Shown one piece after another: positions 5,578 through 7,781 of a DNA stretch of 7,781 nucleotides (its first letter is position 1; every line of letters starts with the position of its first letter). The translations under genes and the position numbers were made by a program. This stretch comes from an uncultured Eubacteriales bacterium. GTDB taxonomy: Bacteria; Bacillota; Clostridia; Oscillospirales; Oscillospiraceae. Below the pieces are notes generated by a model that saw nothing but the letters and a program-made list of their open reading frames with translations, was not told where the DNA came from and did not search any database. The DNA lies in NCBI GenBank assembly GCA_900546615.1, contig URDJ01000070.1, positions 1 to 7,781 on the forward strand, in the 5' to 3' direction.

Positions 5578-5586
5578 GTATTTTTA
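5542..5586 (+). terminator. rightward terminator formed by the second A stem-loop
   Basis: The second copy of the 15-bp stem (5542-5556 with 5563-5577) is followed by GTA and five T residues (5582-5586), so it can act as an intrinsic terminator for rightward transcription, protecting the sensor kinase gene from antisense read-through. The first copy (5303-5338) has the same stem but no T-run. Leftward, neither copy has a good U-tract, so where the kinase transcript ends is not evident. Confidence 0.6.
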
Positions 5587-5592
5587 TGCCTT

Positions 5593-6915
5593 TCAGCCGT
5601 CCGACAGGGGCAGGAGGATCTCCACCTCGAACGAGTTTCCGTCGCAGCTGACGTTGAAGCTGCCGTTGTGGCGACGGACGATTTTGCTGCAGGTCTTCAG
5701 GCCGATATTGGTGCTCTCGCCACGCTCCCCGGACGGCGAGACGCTGTTGTGCATGGTGAGCCTGAGGCTGCCGCCCTGCCTGCGGCAGTCGAGCGCGATC
5801 TCCTTTGCAGGGTCGGCGTACTTGACGAGGTTGGAGTAGAGGTTGTCGAACACCCTCCTGAGCAGGGCCGCGTCCGCATAGAGCCTGCCGCTCACCGGGC
5901 CGATATCGCAGCGCACTGTGAAGCCGCTGCTCTCGAGCGAGAAAGCGTACTCGCCGCACAGCTGCTGTATGAGGTCGGCGGCTTCGAGGACCTCCATCGT
6001 CTCGTGCTCCCACTCGGAGGAGTAGACGAGGAAGTACTCGAAAAGCTTGTCGGCCATGGACTTTATCCTGAGTGTGTTGTCGAGGCTGCGGCTTATGAAA
6101 TGCTTCAGCTGGGCCTCGTCGGCGTACTTCCCGCGGTCAATAAGCTCGAGGTAGGCCAGCAGGGAGGTGAGGGGCGTGCGCAGGTCGTGGCTCATGGCGG
6201 TGACCAGCTCGGAGTTCGCGGCGCGCATTTCATCCTCGGCCTTCTGGTGCGCTAGGATGGAGCGGCGCATTTCGTCTATGCCGTGGGCCAGCTCACTCAG
6301 CTCGTCGCCGCCCCGGACGGTGACCTCATAGCCCAGGTCGCCGCCGGCGAGGATATCCAGTTCCGCCTTGAGCTGCTTAATGTACCTTAGCTTGCGGTGA
6401 ACCAGCGTTATAAACAGCAGCGAGAACAGCGCGAAGGCCGCGAGGCTCGCCGTCACGACCACCCAGTAGTAATAGACGTCCCCCGTGTAATAGTAGAGGA
6501 AGGTGCGCGTCACCGTGCCGTCGCTGAGGGTCAGTTCGTACTCCCTCTCCGGGTCCTCGAGCGAGGGGTCGTAGTTGGATATGTCGGGCCGCACCTTCGA
6601 GGTGAGCAGGGACTCGTAAAGTATCGTGTCGTCGACGTAGATGGACAGATAGACCTTCTCGCCCCTGCTGCACCAGATATCCAGCGGGCGCAGATAGTCG
6701 CGCGTGACCTCCTCGTCCTCGACATAGGCCTCGAGCAGGATAAACTGCCTGTCGGACATGCTCTCGACGAATGGGCGGCTGTATACGGTCTTGTCAAGCA
6801 GGACGGTGCCGAGCAGCAGCAGCACGAAAAAGAGCGCCGCGCCCGCCAGCAGCGATATGAGCACCGCGCCCATGAGCTGGGCGCTGACGCCGTGTTTGAT
6901 GCGCAGCTTATTCAA
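5593..6915 (-). CDS. sensor histidine kinase (VanS-like, HAMP-containing)
   Basis: This membrane kinase should autophosphorylate on His and pass phosphate to the adjacent response regulator. The 440-residue product has a membrane helix at about 15-40, an extracytoplasmic domain (41-150) ending in the Tyr-rich YYYTGDVYYYW, a second helix (about 151-172), a HAMP-like linker (174-225), and an H-box SHDLRTPLTSL (242-252) with His243. The N-box is FDNLYSNLVKYAD (356-368). The usual G1 glycine motif is poorly conserved (NSVSPSGE, 390-397), while a G2-like STNIGLKTC (401-409) is clear; this pattern suits a VanS-like subgroup. Start is TTG at 6915, eight bases from GGGGAAAGGG, overlapping the regulator's 3' end by eight bases, which indicates coupling. 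The ligand is unknown; no resistance or transporter genes are adjacent in the window. Confidence 0.9.
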   Translation of the reverse strand: MNKLRIKHGVSAQLMGAVLISLLAGAALFFVLLLLGTVLLDKTVYSRPFVESMSDRQFILLEAYVEDEEVTRDYLRPLDIWCSRGEKVYLSIYVDDTILYESLLTSKVRPDISNYDPSLEDPEREYELTLSDGTVTRTFLYYYTGDVYYYWVVVTASLAAFALFSLLFITLVHRKLRYIKQLKAELDILAGGDLGYEVTVRGGDELSELAHGIDEMRRSILAHQKAEDEMRAANSELVTAMSHDLRTPLTSLLAYLELIDRGKYADEAQLKHFISRSLDNTLRIKSMADKLFEYFLVYSSEWEHETMEVLEAADLIQQLCGEYAFSLESSGFTVRCDIGPVSGRLYADAALLRRVFDNLYSNLVKYADPAKEIALDCRRQGGSLRLTMHNSVSPSGERGESTNIGLKTCSKIVRRHNGSFNVSCDGNSFEVEILLPLSDG

Positions 6916-7600
6916 TGCGGTAGCCCTTTCCCCATACGGTGCGGATTGTGCGCGAGTTCTGCGGGTCGTCGCCGAGCTTGCGCCGGATGTTGCGTATGTG
7001 CACCATGACGGTGTTATTGGAGCTGTAGAAGTACGGCTCCATCCAGACGCTCTCGTAGATGTTCTGGACGGAGAATACCTTCTTGGGGTGGGAGGCGAGC
7101 AGCAGGAGGATGCGGTACTCGGTGTCGGTGAGGTTTATCTCCCTGCCGTCCTGCCTCACGAGGCACTGGGAGCTGTCTATCTCGATGTTCCCGCAGCAGC
7201 GGATGACGGAGCCGGAGGGCTCGGCCCTGGCGCCGTAGACGTAGTAGCGCCTGAGCATGGCCTTGACGCGGGAGATCAGTTCCGAGTAGGAGAAGGGCTT
7301 CACGAGGTAGTCGTCGCCGCCGACGGAGAAGCCCATGGTCTTGTCGGAGTCCTGGGAGCGCGCGGTGAGAAACAGCACGGGCACGGCGGAGCGGTTTCGT
7401 ATCTCGGCGCAGGCGGCGTAGCCGCTGGTGCCGGGCATCATGACGTCGAGGATGACGAGGCCGACGCTGTCGTCGAGCTTGTCGAGCAGTTCGCGGCCGT
7501 CGGCCGCCTCGACGACCTCATAGCCCTCGCTGGTGAGCAGCAGGCGCAGCACCTCGCGGATCTCCGGGTCATCGTCGGCAAACAGAATTTTCTGCGACAT
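6908..7600 (-). CDS. OmpR/PhoB-family (VanR-like) response regulator
   Basis: This cytosolic regulator takes phosphate from the partner kinase and binds DNA through a winged helix. The 230-residue product has a receiver domain (1-about 118) with the acidic pocket DDD (9-11), phospho-acceptor Asp52 in LDVMMPG, Thr79 in FLTAR and Lys101 in VKPF. A C-terminal winged-helix domain (about 128-230) includes LTDTEYRILLLLASHP, the recognition region NNTVMVHIRNIRRKLG and the terminal TIRTVWGKGYRIE. All signalling residues are intact. The ATG at 7600 is preferred because AAAGGAGGTGG (7615-7605) is ideally placed; an in-frame ATG at 7645 would lie inside the promoter. It is the first gene of a two-gene operon with the kinase. 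Targets are not evident; autoregulation is common in the family. Confidence 0.93.
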   Translation of the reverse strand: MSQKILFADDDPEIREVLRLLLTSEGYEVVEAADGRELLDKLDDSVGLVILDVMMPGTSGYAACAEIRNRSAVPVLFLTARSQDSDKTMGFSVGGDDYLVKPFSYSELISRVKAMLRRYYVYGARAEPSGSVIRCCGNIEIDSSQCLVRQDGREINLTDTEYRILLLLASHPKKVFSVQNIYESVWMEPYFYSSNNTVMVHIRNIRRKLGDDPQNSRTIRTVWGKGYRIE

Positions 7601-7622
7601 TTCTCCACCTCCTTTTAAGGAC

Positions 7623-7650
7623 ATTATACAACATCCATGGTCCACGTCAA
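7623..7650 (-). promoter_or_regulatory. promoter of the two-component operon
   Basis: On the - strand, TTGACG (7650-7645) and TATAAT (7628-7623) are separated by 16 bases. The predicted start near 7616 directly precedes the Shine-Dalgarno, giving a leader of about 16 bases. The spacer contains the palindrome CCATGG. Confidence 0.65.
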
Positions 7651-7781
7651 AAGGGGAAACTCCAAGTTTTCAGATTTCTTCAGGACTGGTTAAGGAGGAG
7701 GTTAAGAGATACGTTCTATGATGGGACTGAAAGACCTGCTAACAAAAGTCAAGTAGAAATTTCAGATTTTTGGGAGCGGCA
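7651..7781. other. AT-richer window edge without a supportable gene
   Basis: Base composition shifts here from GC-rich to clearly AT-richer. TTTCAGATTT occurs twice (starting near 7669 and 7759). On the + strand one frame stays open from the mid-7610s to the window end, but has no start codon and no motif I recognise. An AGGAGGAGG at about 7693-7701 is too far from the next ATG to mark a gene start. It may be intergenic sequence or the edge of an acquired element whose body lies outside the window. Confidence 0.4.

Noticed and set aside
5480..5839. 119-codon + strand frame starting in the palindromic block
   Set aside because: It runs from repeat sequence through a terminator T-run into antisense of the kinase gene.

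Overview
The window reads as a chromosomal segment from a high-GC, Gram-positive-type bacterium of the Clostridia (Oscillospirales-like is my best guess). The reasons are strong AGGAGG-type Shine-Dalgarno sites, a Firmicutes-style rpmH-rnpA-yidD-yidC-jag cluster, GC-rich coding sequence with TTG starts, and a VanR/VanS-like two-component pair. No taxonomic marker gene is complete enough here to go further from sequence alone.

Layout. Positions 1-311 hold no convincing gene. They contain GC-rich palindromes followed by a good promoter (233-261). Positions 312-1310 (+) encode an unrecognised eight-helix membrane protein with an acidic cytosolic tail. Positions 1314-1376 pack a perfect-consensus promoter directly against an intrinsic terminator. 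Then comes a compact + strand operon: rpmH (L34), rnpA (RNase P protein, TTG start), yidD, yidC, jag/khpB and acpP, closed by a clear terminator at 4651-4679. rnpA/yidD and yidC/jag overlap by four bases. A separately promoted nitroreductase follows (4753-5277). Positions 5278-5592 are a 315-base non-coding block made almost entirely of palindromes and bounded by two identical 36-base stem-loops. On the - strand lie a response regulator (7600-6908) and an overlapping sensor histidine kinase (6915-5593), with a promoter at 7650-7623. The last ~130 bases are visibly more AT-rich and hold no supportable gene.

How the genes work together. The central operon couples ribosome and RNase P production (rpmH, rnpA) to membrane protein insertion (yidD, yidC), an RNA-binding partner (jag) and fatty-acid synthesis (acpP). 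Usually jag in this cluster is followed by mnmE/mnmG/rsmG and the block lies near dnaA; here acpP follows instead and no dnaA or DnaA box is seen. The two-component pair is a self-contained envelope-sensing unit convergent with the nitroreductase, and the palindromic block sits between the converging 3' ends.

Most worth a second look: the modular palindromic cassette at 5303-5577; the promoter/terminator overlap before rpmH, whose geometry could terminate read-through while sparing the local promoter; replacement of the conserved YidC arginine by threonine; and the unknown membrane protein. I see no CRISPR array, tRNA, rRNA or intact mobile element.
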